Shown here one piece after another: positions 1-6,557 of a stretch of DNA of 11,930 nt. This stretch comes from Methanothrix sp. GTDB taxonomy: Archaea; Halobacteriota; Methanosarcinia; Methanotrichales; Methanotrichaceae. A program made the position numbers and the translations under genes. Within the stretch, counting starts at the first letter, position 1. The number at the start of each line of letters is the position of its first letter. A model generated the notes under the pieces. The model was not told the origin of the DNA and searched no databases. It saw only the letters and a list, made by a program, of their open reading frames with translations. The stretch lies in the NCBI GenBank assembly GCA_028688175.1, contig JAQTYS010000062.1:1-11930 (forward strand), given 5' to 3'.

Positions 1-482
1 GCGAGAGCTGCATCAGCCGAGTAGCTGGAGACCTGGAAGGGATAGTGGAAATAATGAATATCTTCCACAAACTCGCTGCGGTAGTAATCATCGATTATAG
101 GATCAAAGTTCACCCGAAAGTCGGTGAGGCTTTTTGAGTAGAACGTTGATACTGAATCGGTATCTGTGGCAATGTGCGAGACGCAATTGGGGTAATTCAC
201 CCAATTTTGATAGGAGGTGGACCCCTTCCTTACCTCAAAGGGAGCAGTCGGATTGTATTTCACGAAGACGGAGGTCAGGATTTCGGCACCTACAGCTTCA
301 CCGGAAGGCACATTCAAAAGTTTTATGAGTTTCCAATCTCTAAACTTTCTTTTGCTCTTGAATATTGTTGAGCGATCAACGCCTATATTAGAAGCGAGAT
401 CTATGTCACTAAGCCCCGGATATCTGGCAAGACCATAAAGAACTAACCTCTCCTTTGATGTCAATTTTAGCTGCATTCGCAT
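1..482 (-). CDS. HTH transcriptional regulator, N-terminal part (runs off left edge)
   Basis: An open frame of 160 codons runs leftward from ATG 482 to the window edge with no stop, so the C-terminus is missing. Residues about 7-53 form a helix-turn-helix of the Lrp/AsnC or MarR style: a first helix (SKERLVLYGLARYPG), then DIDLASNIGVDRSTIFKSKR as the turn and recognition helix. After VPSGEAVGAEIL comes a segment of about 90 residues rich in Tyr, Phe, Ser and Asp (for example DDYYRSEFVEDIHYFHYPF), possibly a ligand-binding domain that I do not recognise. No SD precedes the ATG, but a TATA-like element about 25 nt upstream suggests a leaderless mRNA starting at or next to the first ATG; a second in-frame ATG lies two codons in. 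It follows the metallo-hydrolase gene on the same strand after 142 bases, so it is probably a separate transcription unit. The regulator call is good; its target is unknown. Confidence 0.7.
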   Translation of the reverse strand, partial: MRMQLKLTSKERLVLYGLARYPGLSDIDLASNIGVDRSTIFKSKRKFRDWKLIKLLNVPSGEAVGAEILTSVFVKYNPTAPFEVRKGSTSYQNWVNYPNCVSHIATDTDSVSTFYSKSLTDFRVNFDPIIDDYYRSEFVEDIHYFHYPFQVSSYSADAAL

Positions 483-501
483 AGCATATACATTTTATAA
501 G

Positions 502-510
502 TATTTATAG
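502..510 (-). promoter_or_regulatory. TATA box of the left-edge HTH regulator
   Basis: The minus strand reads CTATAAATA here, centred about 24 nt before ATG 482. That is the normal archaeal TATA-to-start distance, so transcription should begin at about the A of the start codon. A second AT-rich element (CTTATAAAA, 502-494) lies closer in and would place the start inside the gene. Confidence 0.5.
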
Positions 511-624
511 ATTGCCTATTCTTAGATTTCCGGGTATATCTCTGCGTCATATACAAGGGATCGCGAGATCAATTTTGCCAGAATTTAATAAAGGAGCAAA
601 GAGCCTGCACTTCTCTCGCAATTG

Positions 625-1209
625 TCACATCTTAAATGGAAGGGAGAGGTATTCTCTTCTCCTAATAGAAAACGGAAAATCATGTCCTGGAACTACAATA
701 TCGGAAAGCGCTATTATTCTCTGCATACTGGCAATGGCATTGTCACGATCGACGTGCAAAGCTGGTGGAACATTTTTAATAAAATTGCCAAAGGTAGGAA
801 GAGCATCACCTGAGATAACTACTGTCTTTGATTGCGATGCTCCATCATCCGTCTCAACTACTACGGAAATACTATCCATGCTGTGGCCCGGAGTTTCCAT
901 GACCCAAACGCCGGGTGCAATGACCTCTCCTTCCTTTGCTTTAAGGGTCTTCGCACGGGAAAACAGATAATTGTTGCCACAATGATCAGCATCGGAATGG
1001 GTATTGATAATACTCTTGACATCCTCCTGCTCTATGCCTAGCTTTGCCAATTCCCCCAGGATGAGCTCTTCTTCGCCGCATAGGCCGCTGTCCACAATAA
1101 TCGTATGCTGCCCGCGAATTATCAATGTCACCGAAGATCGAGCATCCAAGATCCGACCATACTCGTCTCTTTCAATCGATCCTGGTTTGACAAGGAAGAC
1201 CGCGGGCAT
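625..1209 (-). CDS. Metallo-beta-lactamase-fold metallo-hydrolase
   Basis: A 194-aa single-domain hydrolase of the MBL superfamily, presumably cytoplasmic and binding one or two metal ions. The ligand set is visible: H71-S-D73-A-D75-H76 (the HxDxDH variant of the usual HxHxDH), H109 in TPGHS, D135 in VISGDA and H176 in VPGHD. The order and spacing fit the family. VDSG (39-42) is the usual strand and turn before the first metal site. The open frame extends to 1284 inside purB, but that extension overlaps purB's end. ATG 1209 is preferred because TGAGG lies 9 nt upstream; ATG 1218 would abut that GAGG. It starts 31 nt after the purB stop, so it is probably co-transcribed with purB. The substrate cannot be told: thioesterase, glyoxalase II-like and phosphodiesterase roles all occur in this fold. 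Confidence 0.85.
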   Translation of the reverse strand: MPAVFLVKPGSIERDEYGRILDARSSVTLIIRGQHTIIVDSGLCGEEELILGELAKLGIEQEDVKSIINTHSDADHCGNNYLFSRAKTLKAKEGEVIAPGVWVMETPGHSMDSISVVVETDDGASQSKTVVISGDALPTFGNFIKNVPPALHVDRDNAIASMQRIIALSDIVVPGHDFPFSIRRREYLSLPFKM

Positions 1210-1240
1210 TTTTGCCATCCTCAAACAGCCCTTGCCATGC

Positions 1241-2584
1241 TCAAGCAAGGTAGAGCTTTTGCAGCTTCTCGCAGACCCTTTCAACCTGTGCCACTGCGGT
1301 TCCGATATACTGATGTGGATCTAGCAATGCATCTATATCCTTGGCACTCAGGTGGCGCAGGACAGTTTCGTTCTCCAAAAGGACCTCTGCCAGCTCTCTC
1401 TTCTGCTCGAAAGCAGTCATGGAACTTTGGCGCATGATCTCGTGTGCCTGCTGGCGGCCCACACCTTTCTTGGCCAGCTCCACCATCACGTTCTCTGCCA
1501 TATTCAGTCCATGCAGCATTGTCAAATTGCGCTCGATATTCTCAGGCCGCAGCCGCAGCCGGCTAAGCGTGCGCGTGGCCAGGGTGACAAGGTGATCGGT
1601 GAAGATGAAGGCTTCCGGAAAGACGATGCGCTCGCAACTGCTATTGGTAAGATCGCGTTCGTCCCAAAGGGGAATATTCTCAAAGGCAGGCAGGATCTGG
1701 GCTCGCACGATTCTGGACAGGCCACAGATCTGCTCAGACTTGATCGGATTCCTCTTGTGGGGCATGGTCGAGGAGCCCACCTGTTTTTTGCCGAAACCCT
1801 CCTCCACTTCCGCAATCTCCGTGCGCTGCAAGGTACGCATCTCCACGAAAATCTTATCCAGGGTTGAGGCTACTAGCGCCATCCAGCAGACCATCTCTGC
1901 ATGTCTGTCGCGCTGCACCACCTGATTGGATACATCCACCTCGTGCAGCCCCAGGTGATTCATGACGCGTCTCTGGATCTCCATGCCATTAAGCCCGTAG
2001 GCGGCCTGAGTGCCCACCGCACCGCTCATCTTGCCGACCGCGGCTCTGGGCCGCATCTGTGCTAATCTTTCGATGTGGCGCGCGATCTCCGAGGCCCAGA
2101 TGGCGAATCGCAGGCCGTAGGTGGTGGGCACTGCGATCTGCCCGTGCGTTCTGCCGGCACAGACCAGGCCCTTATTCTTCATGGCCAGATCCAGCAGCAG
2201 CGCCAGGAGGCTTTTCAGTTTGGGCTGCAACACATCCAGAGATGCCTTGATCTGCAGGCCTGTGGCTGTGTCCAGAATGTCGTTGGAAGTAGCGCCCAGG
2301 TGAATCCACTCTCCGAATTTCGGAGCGCACTCCGCCATGGCCAGGACGGTGGCCATCATGTCATGGCCGATCTCATCCTCAATCTGCTTGGCCCTTTCCG
2401 GAAGCGTCGCCTCGGCGGCAGCGGCGATCTCTGCGGCTGCGCCCTGGGGGATCATGCCCAGCTCTTCTTCAGCCTTAGAGAGGGCCGCTTCTACGCGAAA
2501 TAGACAGCGCAGACGATAGTCCTCTTCCCAGATATCCTTCATCTCTTTAGTGCCGTATCTAAATTCAATAGGGTGAATAGACAT
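1241..2584 (-). CDS. purB: Adenylosuccinate lyase
   Basis: PurB (447 aa, a normal length) cleaves SAICAR to AICAR plus fumarate in IMP synthesis and adenylosuccinate to AMP plus fumarate; it acts as a cytoplasmic homotetramer. Family hallmarks are present: N-terminal SIHPIEFRYGTKEMKDIW, TSNDI (99-103), RTHGQ (145-149, with the catalytic-type His147) and the fumarase/ASL signature GSSTMPHKRNP (270-280), whose mobile loop carries the active-site Ser. The frame is open up to 2677, but the extra 31 residues do not look like PurB, so ATG 2584 is chosen. No SD is visible there: CACCTCAAT precedes the ATG. It lies downstream of the DUF4276 gene by 100 nt on the same strand and upstream of the metallo-hydrolase gene. 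Its high GC contrasts with the AT-rich pair upstream. Confidence 0.96.
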   Translation of the reverse strand: MSIHPIEFRYGTKEMKDIWEEDYRLRCLFRVEAALSKAEEELGMIPQGAAAEIAAAAEATLPERAKQIEDEIGHDMMATVLAMAECAPKFGEWIHLGATSNDILDTATGLQIKASLDVLQPKLKSLLALLLDLAMKNKGLVCAGRTHGQIAVPTTYGLRFAIWASEIARHIERLAQMRPRAAVGKMSGAVGTQAAYGLNGMEIQRRVMNHLGLHEVDVSNQVVQRDRHAEMVCWMALVASTLDKIFVEMRTLQRTEIAEVEEGFGKKQVGSSTMPHKRNPIKSEQICGLSRIVRAQILPAFENIPLWDERDLTNSSCERIVFPEAFIFTDHLVTLATRTLSRLRLRPENIERNLTMLHGLNMAENVMVELAKKGVGRQQAHEIMRQSSMTAFEQKRELAEVLLENETVLRHLSAKDIDALLDPHQYIGTAVAQVERVCEKLQKLYLA

Positions 2585-2684
2585 ATTGAGGTGATAAGTG
2601 CATGGAGTTGATGGAACTTTTGGTTGAAGGAAGACGTGCAGTGGCCGGAACTGAAATTCCTGTTTCATTTGAACCATGAAATAA

Positions 2685-3317
2685 TCATCGTAGTATATTT
2701 AGAACAATATCGTTTATTCCAAGCAAGAATGCATTTAAACTAGGTGACTTTGGATTATTGAGGTCCAAGTATGGAGAAATTCGCGTAGCCCACTCAAATT
2801 TATCCGCACCGATACAGTCTTCTGGCTTTCTTCCTAAAGCTTTAGCTAGATTTTCCCAGGCACCTATTATGCTGTCAGGAGGTGCTCTCATAATTTTATT
2901 TAAATCTGCTTTTGGATAAGCGCTCTTAACCGCGAAGGAATCTGCGATGAACCACGATTCGGTTTCTTCAACTGCAATCCTAAAAAGAACACAAGATGGT
3001 TTCGATTCAATATTTCGATAAACATCGATCAGGTTTGATTTTAAATCTATGCAGTTATCATCATCTGCATCCACTAAGACGACTACACAGCAAGAACCAG
3101 GCAGCTTCCCAAAACCTCTAAGCTTCGCCGGAAGTTGATCAAGCAAACCTCTATTCCTGGGATTAGGCTTGGATAAAACATTTTCTGGAAGTTTACCTTT
3201 TCCTCTGTGCGGATGAATTCTAAAATTTATATTCTCTCTTAAATTAAATCTGCGTTCTAATATCTCCCTAACAGCCGGTACATCTGCGCCTCCTTCAACC
3301 AGAACTTCCATAAACAT
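2685..3317 (-). CDS. DUF4276 family protein (Toprim-like partner of the ATPase)
   Basis: A 210-aa protein matching DUF4276, a family with a Toprim-like fold. Visible acidic motifs are the N-terminal strand VLVEGGADV (Glu8), VVVLVDADDDN (78-88, Asp83/85/86/87) and RIAVEETESWFIAD (113-126, Glu117/118/120). The first Glu and the DxD cluster are the metal-binding pattern of Toprim nucleases and primases. Its start ATG shares one base with the TAA stop of the ATPase gene (TAATG), so translation is probably coupled; a second ATG two codons in is equally possible. Base composition is clearly AT-rich against purB. Known from similar pairs: the ATPase senses or clamps DNA, and the Toprim-like partner may be a nuclease. 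A nuclease role here is inference. A regulatory, non-catalytic role is also possible. Confidence 0.8.
   Translation of the reverse strand: MFMEVLVEGGADVPAVREILERRFNLRENINFRIHPHRGKGKLPENVLSKPNPRNRGLLDQLPAKLRGFGKLPGSCCVVVLVDADDDNCIDLKSNLIDVYRNIESKPSCVLFRIAVEETESWFIADSFAVKSAYPKADLNKIMRAPPDSIIGAWENLAKALGRKPEDCIGADKFEWATRISPYLDLNNPKSPSLNAFLLGINDIVLNILR
2693..2702 (-). promoter_or_regulatory. purB: Possible TATA box for purB
   Basis: The minus strand reads CTAAATATAC, overlapping the last codons of the DUF4276 gene. It would start transcription near 2672 and give purB a leader of about 88 nt. Read-through from the ATPase-DUF4276 unit is the alternative. Confidence 0.3.
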
Positions 3318-4543
3318 TAAGGGCTTCCCCTTCCAAAATGATTGCTATACCATAAACTTCCCATCGTGATGCCCTCCGCATACAATTCCTTAATGCTTGG
3401 AATATCTGCAGCCAGGGCCGCCGTACTGAAACCATCTTTGCCTTTTTCTAATATCCAAACTTCGTTCGGTGTTAGAGCATCAACAAAATATGGAGAATGA
3501 GTGGTAATCACAATTTGTGGACCTCCTTTCTCATTATATGCATATTTTTTCATTTCGACCGCAAGAGGCTCCAGCAATTGGTGATGCAAGCCATTTTCCG
3601 GCTCTTCTATGCCAATCAATGGCGCAGGATCAGGATCTTCAAGTAGCAATAAATAGGCAAACATTTTAAGAGTGCCATCAGACATATCTAGTTGATAAAA
3701 TGGATCTTCGTAACCGTGTTCATTAAATTGAAGGAGCAATCTTCCATCTTTCTGCCGCTCATGCGTAATTTTATATATACCTGGAATTTTTCTTGATATG
3801 CTCCCTAAGACTTGAGCAAATCGCTTGGGGTGTTGCCGCTCTATAAATTGCACATAATTTGCTAAATTGTCACCCTTACGATTCAAGTGTTTTTGAGCTC
3901 CAGTCATTGGCAAGCCGCGTGCGAGATCCGGAACAAAATATGAGAGGTACCAACTCTCCAAAAATTGGCGAAAAGCTACAATTCGCGGATGATCTGCTAG
4001 ATTTCCAAGCGTGGTAATGCCTAAACGTTGTTTATCATCTAATTTCACTTCAATTTTCCTATTTCCTTCTTCCTTTTCAGTGGCTTCGCCCGCCCACGCG
4101 AAGCCTTCCCCCTTTGTCATTTCCAGAAATGAGTACGATTGGCCCTTTGATTGACCCTTTCGTCGCTGTCTCAAACGCTCATAGGTTACAAATGGACGCC
4201 CATCATTCCCCAAGTCGATATGCAAAGAATAACTTATTGGGCGACTGTTCTTCTCTTGTCTGTAATATATTTCGAATTTCATCGGTTCTTTTATGCCTTT
4301 TGTACGAAGACGTTCAAATCCACCGCGATGAGGGAAATCGCAAGCTTCTTCTACTCCAAATTGCAGGCAATCACCGATAAAGCCAAGAGCATCCATCAGA
4401 GAGGACTTGCCTGAACCATTGGGCCCAATGAAAGTCATCAAACGTGGCAAAGGCTTGTTCCCTTGATTCTCAAAAGTCCTGCCGATGGATAAATCCTTTA
4501 ATGCCCTATAGTTCTGAACATGCATCCCTTCGATGAGCGCCAT
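3317..4543 (-). CDS. AAA/ABC-type ATPase (AAA_15/AAA_21, SMC/RecF-like)
   Basis: A 408-aa ATPase of the OLD/RecF/SMC-like branch. In order: the N-terminal strand IEGMHVQNYRALKDLSI typical of the family, Walker A GPNGSGKSS (40-48), a middle region of about 230 residues with a charged stretch, the signature-like LDMSDGTLKMF (SDGT 288-291), Walker B PLIGIEEPENGLH (Glu313/Glu314) and the switch His349 in VITTHSPYF. It ends shortly after, with no C-terminal Toprim domain, unlike OLD or GajA nucleases; the DUF4276 gene immediately downstream seems to supply that part. The open frame extends to 4669, but ATG 4543 has a strong SD (AGGAGAGG, 4555-4548) and starts the conserved fold. Gene order, coupling and low GC suggest an acquired defence-type module. 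A chromosomal maintenance role cannot be excluded. Confidence 0.92.
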   Translation of the reverse strand: MALIEGMHVQNYRALKDLSIGRTFENQGNKPLPRLMTFIGPNGSGKSSLMDALGFIGDCLQFGVEEACDFPHRGGFERLRTKGIKEPMKFEIYYRQEKNSRPISYSLHIDLGNDGRPFVTYERLRQRRKGQSKGQSYSFLEMTKGEGFAWAGEATEKEEGNRKIEVKLDDKQRLGITTLGNLADHPRIVAFRQFLESWYLSYFVPDLARGLPMTGAQKHLNRKGDNLANYVQFIERQHPKRFAQVLGSISRKIPGIYKITHERQKDGRLLLQFNEHGYEDPFYQLDMSDGTLKMFAYLLLLEDPDPAPLIGIEEPENGLHHQLLEPLAVEMKKYAYNEKGGPQIVITTHSPYFVDALTPNEVWILEKGKDGFSTAALAADIPSIKELYAEGITMGSLWYSNHFGRGSP

Positions 4544-4605
4544 TGAACCTCTCCTGGAACAACCAATTCTGGCAATTTTATGCTTTGTAAGTTTTCTAAT
4601 AGGAT

Positions 4606-4613
4606 GTATATTT
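4606..4613 (-). promoter_or_regulatory. TATA box of the ATPase-DUF4276 unit
   Basis: The minus strand reads AAATATAC preceded by the purine run GCAAAAAG, a good BRE/TATA pair. Expected transcription start is near 4584, leaving a leader of about 40 nt with the SD at 4555-4548. Confidence 0.5.
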
Positions 4614-4815
4614 CTTTTTGCATCTGGTGGTGCGAGATCTGTAATGAAAATGACTGGATTTAGGTCCATGCGCTCTTTTTTTCTCCCTCTCGGTCTCTTT
4701 TCGAGCAGTTGGCCTTGGCGACGGTAATCGTAGCTCCTGCTCCAAGGATTCGTAATTCCTCGCGTTTTTCTGTTCTAATTTCCTCTTTCCCACTATTCTC
4801 TTCGAACGTAGCAAA

Positions 4816-4825
4816 GGATATAAAA
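4816..4825 (+). promoter_or_regulatory. TATA box of the NPQPEPP protein gene
   Basis: The plus strand reads GCAAAGGATATAAAAG: a purine-rich BRE followed by a TATA box centred near 4821. The predicted start is near 4846, giving a leader of about 10 nt that begins at the AGGTGA ribosome site. Confidence 0.55.
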
Positions 4826-4855
4826 GAGTAATTCCGTCTAGTCATAGGTGATTGG

Positions 4856-5173
4856 ATGCAAAAGATGAGATTTATTTTGAAAAATATAATAATAGTCGCA
4901 ATGGCCATGCTCTTTCTGGGATCAATGGCGATAGGTGTGAGCCTGGACCAGAATGTGAAGGCCAAGTTCTCGGGAACGGTTTGCGCAATTAACGCCAGCT
5001 ATGGCGGCAGCCTTTTCAGCGGTCATATTGTATCGATAGCCTTGAATCCACAGCCTGAACCGCCGATATATAGGATTGGAGCTAACGTCGGCAAAGGCAT
5101 TTTCAGCGGCCTGATTGTGTACGGGACCATAAATCCTCAGCCGGAGCCTCCTGGAGCAGGAAACAAACCTTAG
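4856..5173 (+). CDS. Small exported protein with two NPQPEPP repeats
   Basis: A 105-aa protein of unknown function. Residues 1-29 form a signal peptide or membrane anchor: basic start MQKMRFILKN, hydrophobic core IIIVAMAMLFLGSMAIGV, then a polar mature part. The mature part holds two copies of a unit of about 20 residues at a 29-residue period: residues 51-70 and 80-99, each with FSG, IV and an identical NPQPEPP. A weaker FSG at 38-40 may be a third, decayed copy. The C-terminus (PGAGNKP) is short and disordered-looking. The start is supported by AGGTGA a few bases upstream and a clear promoter. NPQPxPP motifs recur in small proteins of unknown function in other microbes (from memory), so this may belong to a widespread unnamed family. 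It is followed by a poly-T terminator and so is probably monocistronic. Confidence 0.75.
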   Translation: MQKMRFILKNIIIVAMAMLFLGSMAIGVSLDQNVKAKFSGTVCAINASYGGSLFSGHIVSIALNPQPEPPIYRIGANVGKGIFSGLIVYGTINPQPEPPGAGNKP

Positions 5174-5222
5174 AAACGATATTGAGAGCGCGCCTCGCAA
5201 AGACATAAATGACAAACTATAA

Positions 5223-5248
5223 TTTTTTTCTCTAATTGATTTATCAAT
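5223..5248 (+). terminator. Poly-T terminator after the NPQPEPP gene
   Basis: A run of seven T (5223-5229) lies 50 nt after the stop codon, which suits archaeal termination on U-rich RNA. A small inverted repeat, ATTGAT-TT-ATCAAT (5235-5248), follows. Confidence 0.45.
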
Positions 5249-5300
5249 ATTAAGGAAAAGATCCGCAACATTCAAATTATAATTAATTTATAGTATAATA

Positions 5301-5310
5301 AAAATATAAT
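5301..5310 (+). promoter_or_regulatory. Candidate TATA element of the 353-aa exported protein gene
   Basis: An almost pure A/T stretch (5277-5327) lies upstream of the gene. AAAATATAAT at 5301-5310 is the best-placed TATA candidate, predicting a start near 5331 and a leader of about 29 nt. The exact box is ambiguous because of the AT-richness. Confidence 0.35.
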
Positions 5311-5359
5311 AAATTATTAATAGTTAAAGCTCAGTAAGATTAAACGAAAGGAAGAGAGG

Positions 5360-6421
5360 ATGCTGATGTTTGCGCCGGAAAGAAGGAGCTTGATTTTAAC
5401 ACTCTTATTGGCATTTGTAATCGTGATGGTAAGTCCTTCAAGCAGTTCGATCTATCCTTTCGGCAGCAAAGTCCTGCCGGGCGATCTGGATATCGGCAGA
5501 CCCCTTTTTCGTCTTCCGGCTGAGACGACAGTGGCCTATTGGGATATAGGAACTCCAGGTTATGATGAAAGGGACCCGGTCTATCTGCACATCGGGCATT
5601 CTGCCAGCGGCACAACCAACGCCAACGATGTGAGACTGACTTTTATTGATAATGTATCACCCGGATCTAAGGTTGCATTTCAGGATTTCGACATGAATAA
5701 ACCTCTAAAGCAACTTTATTCGATAATCAGCTTCCTAGATATTCATGGCAGTCGCGCATATGATCTAGATGATCCTATTTACCTGCACCATATCGACCGC
5801 ATGGACCATTCCGATCATCCTGATTATATTTGCTTTGAAGATTTTGAAAATCCTGCAGATATGATGACAGGCTTTAGTGAGCGCCTTCCATTTCGTGGAA
5901 GAGAGATTTCTTTACCGGGATTGGGCTTTGCCATATTTACAGATAATTATAAATTGTTCATTTCAGATAAAATCCTCGATAAAAAACCAAGGAAAGTCGG
6001 CGAAATGCGGGGACTAGCCATTGAAATGGTTCCCGGCCTGAAGGCAAACTATTTTCATGTTCTTGGAACCTGGCTCATCAAGATTCAAATCCCTAAGGAT
6101 GATGAATCTGTCGGCAGCAGATGGGAAGATCTTTCACCTCAGTTTATCCAAACCAATGATATCAGATTAAGTTCAATGGGAAATCTGATCGCAGGAACAA
6201 AGGTTACGAATTTTGACGCTGATCAAAATAAGATATTGGCTTGGCCACCTCTGGTCAGCTTCCTCGGACCTGTCATAGATACGGCAAAGTTGGGTTTCTT
6301 CGATGTAAACGGCAACGGCGTCTACGACTACGAAGACGATTTATACTTGAATGTGCCTTCTGGTGAGTCCAAGGGTGTTGTCACGGTAAATAATGTGCGA
6401 CTCTCCGGACCAATCCTGTAA
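5360..6421 (+). CDS. Exported protein with degenerate repeats and a dockerin-like Ca2+ loop
   Basis: A 353-aa protein that I cannot assign to a named family. Residues 1-30 are a signal peptide (basic FAPERRS, then LILTLLLAFVIVMV). The mature part is acidic and contains a degenerate repeat with two alternating motifs. Motif A is D(I/V)xxxxxYDxxD(P/D)xYL(H/N), at 62-77, 127-143 and 315-331. Motif B is N(D/N)(V/I)RL followed by GxKV and an Asp-rich turn, at 89-112 and 266-289, with a last NNVRL at 344-348. The third motif A, DVNGNGVYDYED (315-326), matches the calcium-loop pattern DxNxNGxxDxxD of type I dockerins and EF-hand-like repeats, so calcium binding is a fair inference. ATG 5360 directly abuts AGAGAGG, whereas ATG 5366 is 6 nt from it; either may be used. 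The role may be surface or envelope-associated, but this is unproven. Confidence 0.8.
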   Translation: MLMFAPERRSLILTLLLAFVIVMVSPSSSSIYPFGSKVLPGDLDIGRPLFRLPAETTVAYWDIGTPGYDERDPVYLHIGHSASGTTNANDVRLTFIDNVSPGSKVAFQDFDMNKPLKQLYSIISFLDIHGSRAYDLDDPIYLHHIDRMDHSDHPDYICFEDFENPADMMTGFSERLPFRGREISLPGLGFAIFTDNYKLFISDKILDKKPRKVGEMRGLAIEMVPGLKANYFHVLGTWLIKIQIPKDDESVGSRWEDLSPQFIQTNDIRLSSMGNLIAGTKVTNFDADQNKILAWPPLVSFLGPVIDTAKLGFFDVNGNGVYDYEDDLYLNVPSGESKGVVTVNNVRLSGPIL

Positions 6422-6504
6422 GAAAGATATGATATATTTCTCTTTCTAATTTTACAATGTAATACTGAATTGCTAATACTTCTTCGAAGATATAATTTAT
6501 ATAA

Positions 6505-6553
6505 ATTTAAAAATCTATTAATACTACAATAACTATAGTACTCGTAGTAGTAT
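6505..6553 (-). terminator. Hairpin plus U-run ending the tgt-yhhQ unit
   Basis: On the minus strand, a 7-bp inverted repeat (ATACTAC at 6521-6527 with GTAGTAT at 6547-6553, 19-nt loop) follows the yhhQ stop and is itself followed by TTTTTAAATTT (6513-6503). It lies between convergent genes and could also stop rightward transcription. Confidence 0.4.
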
Positions 6554-6557
6554 CTTG

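Larger units (their letters stand above)
4544..4855. other. 312-base non-coding stretch between divergent genes
   Basis: This stretch separates the leftward ATPase unit from the rightward exported-protein gene. It holds the SD and TATA box of the former, and the TATA box and ribosome site of the latter. Between them (about 4670-4800) the plus strand is strongly pyrimidine-rich, with an unbroken run of T at 4675-4681 and blocks of CTC and TTC. Short open frames cross it on both strands, but none has an SD or recognisable protein character. No repeat array or RNA gene was found. Confidence 0.55.

Noticed and set aside
512..970. 152-codon plus-strand frame
   Set aside because: It lies antisense to the metallo-hydrolase, whose full metal-ligand set is on the other strand.
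1352..1867. 171-codon open frame on the plus strand
   Set aside because: It is antisense to purB, whose family motifs are unambiguous; the frame is open only because of purB's codon use, and it has no SD or recognisable domain.
3317..4543. OLD or Gabija GajA nuclease
   Set aside because: The protein ends soon after the switch His and lacks the C-terminal Toprim domain; no UvrD-like helicase (GajB) is adjacent.
4533..4965. Three short frames in the ATPase/exported-protein gap (64, 72 and 101 codons)
   Set aside because: They overlap one another and the flanking genes, have no ribosome sites, and show low-complexity Arg/Lys/Glu-rich translations caused by the pyrimidine-rich stretch.
6481..6490. 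Perfect palindrome TCTTCGAAGA between convergent genes
   Set aside because: Ten bases with no spacer loop and no matching copy elsewhere in the window; it can arise by chance in such AT-rich spacer.
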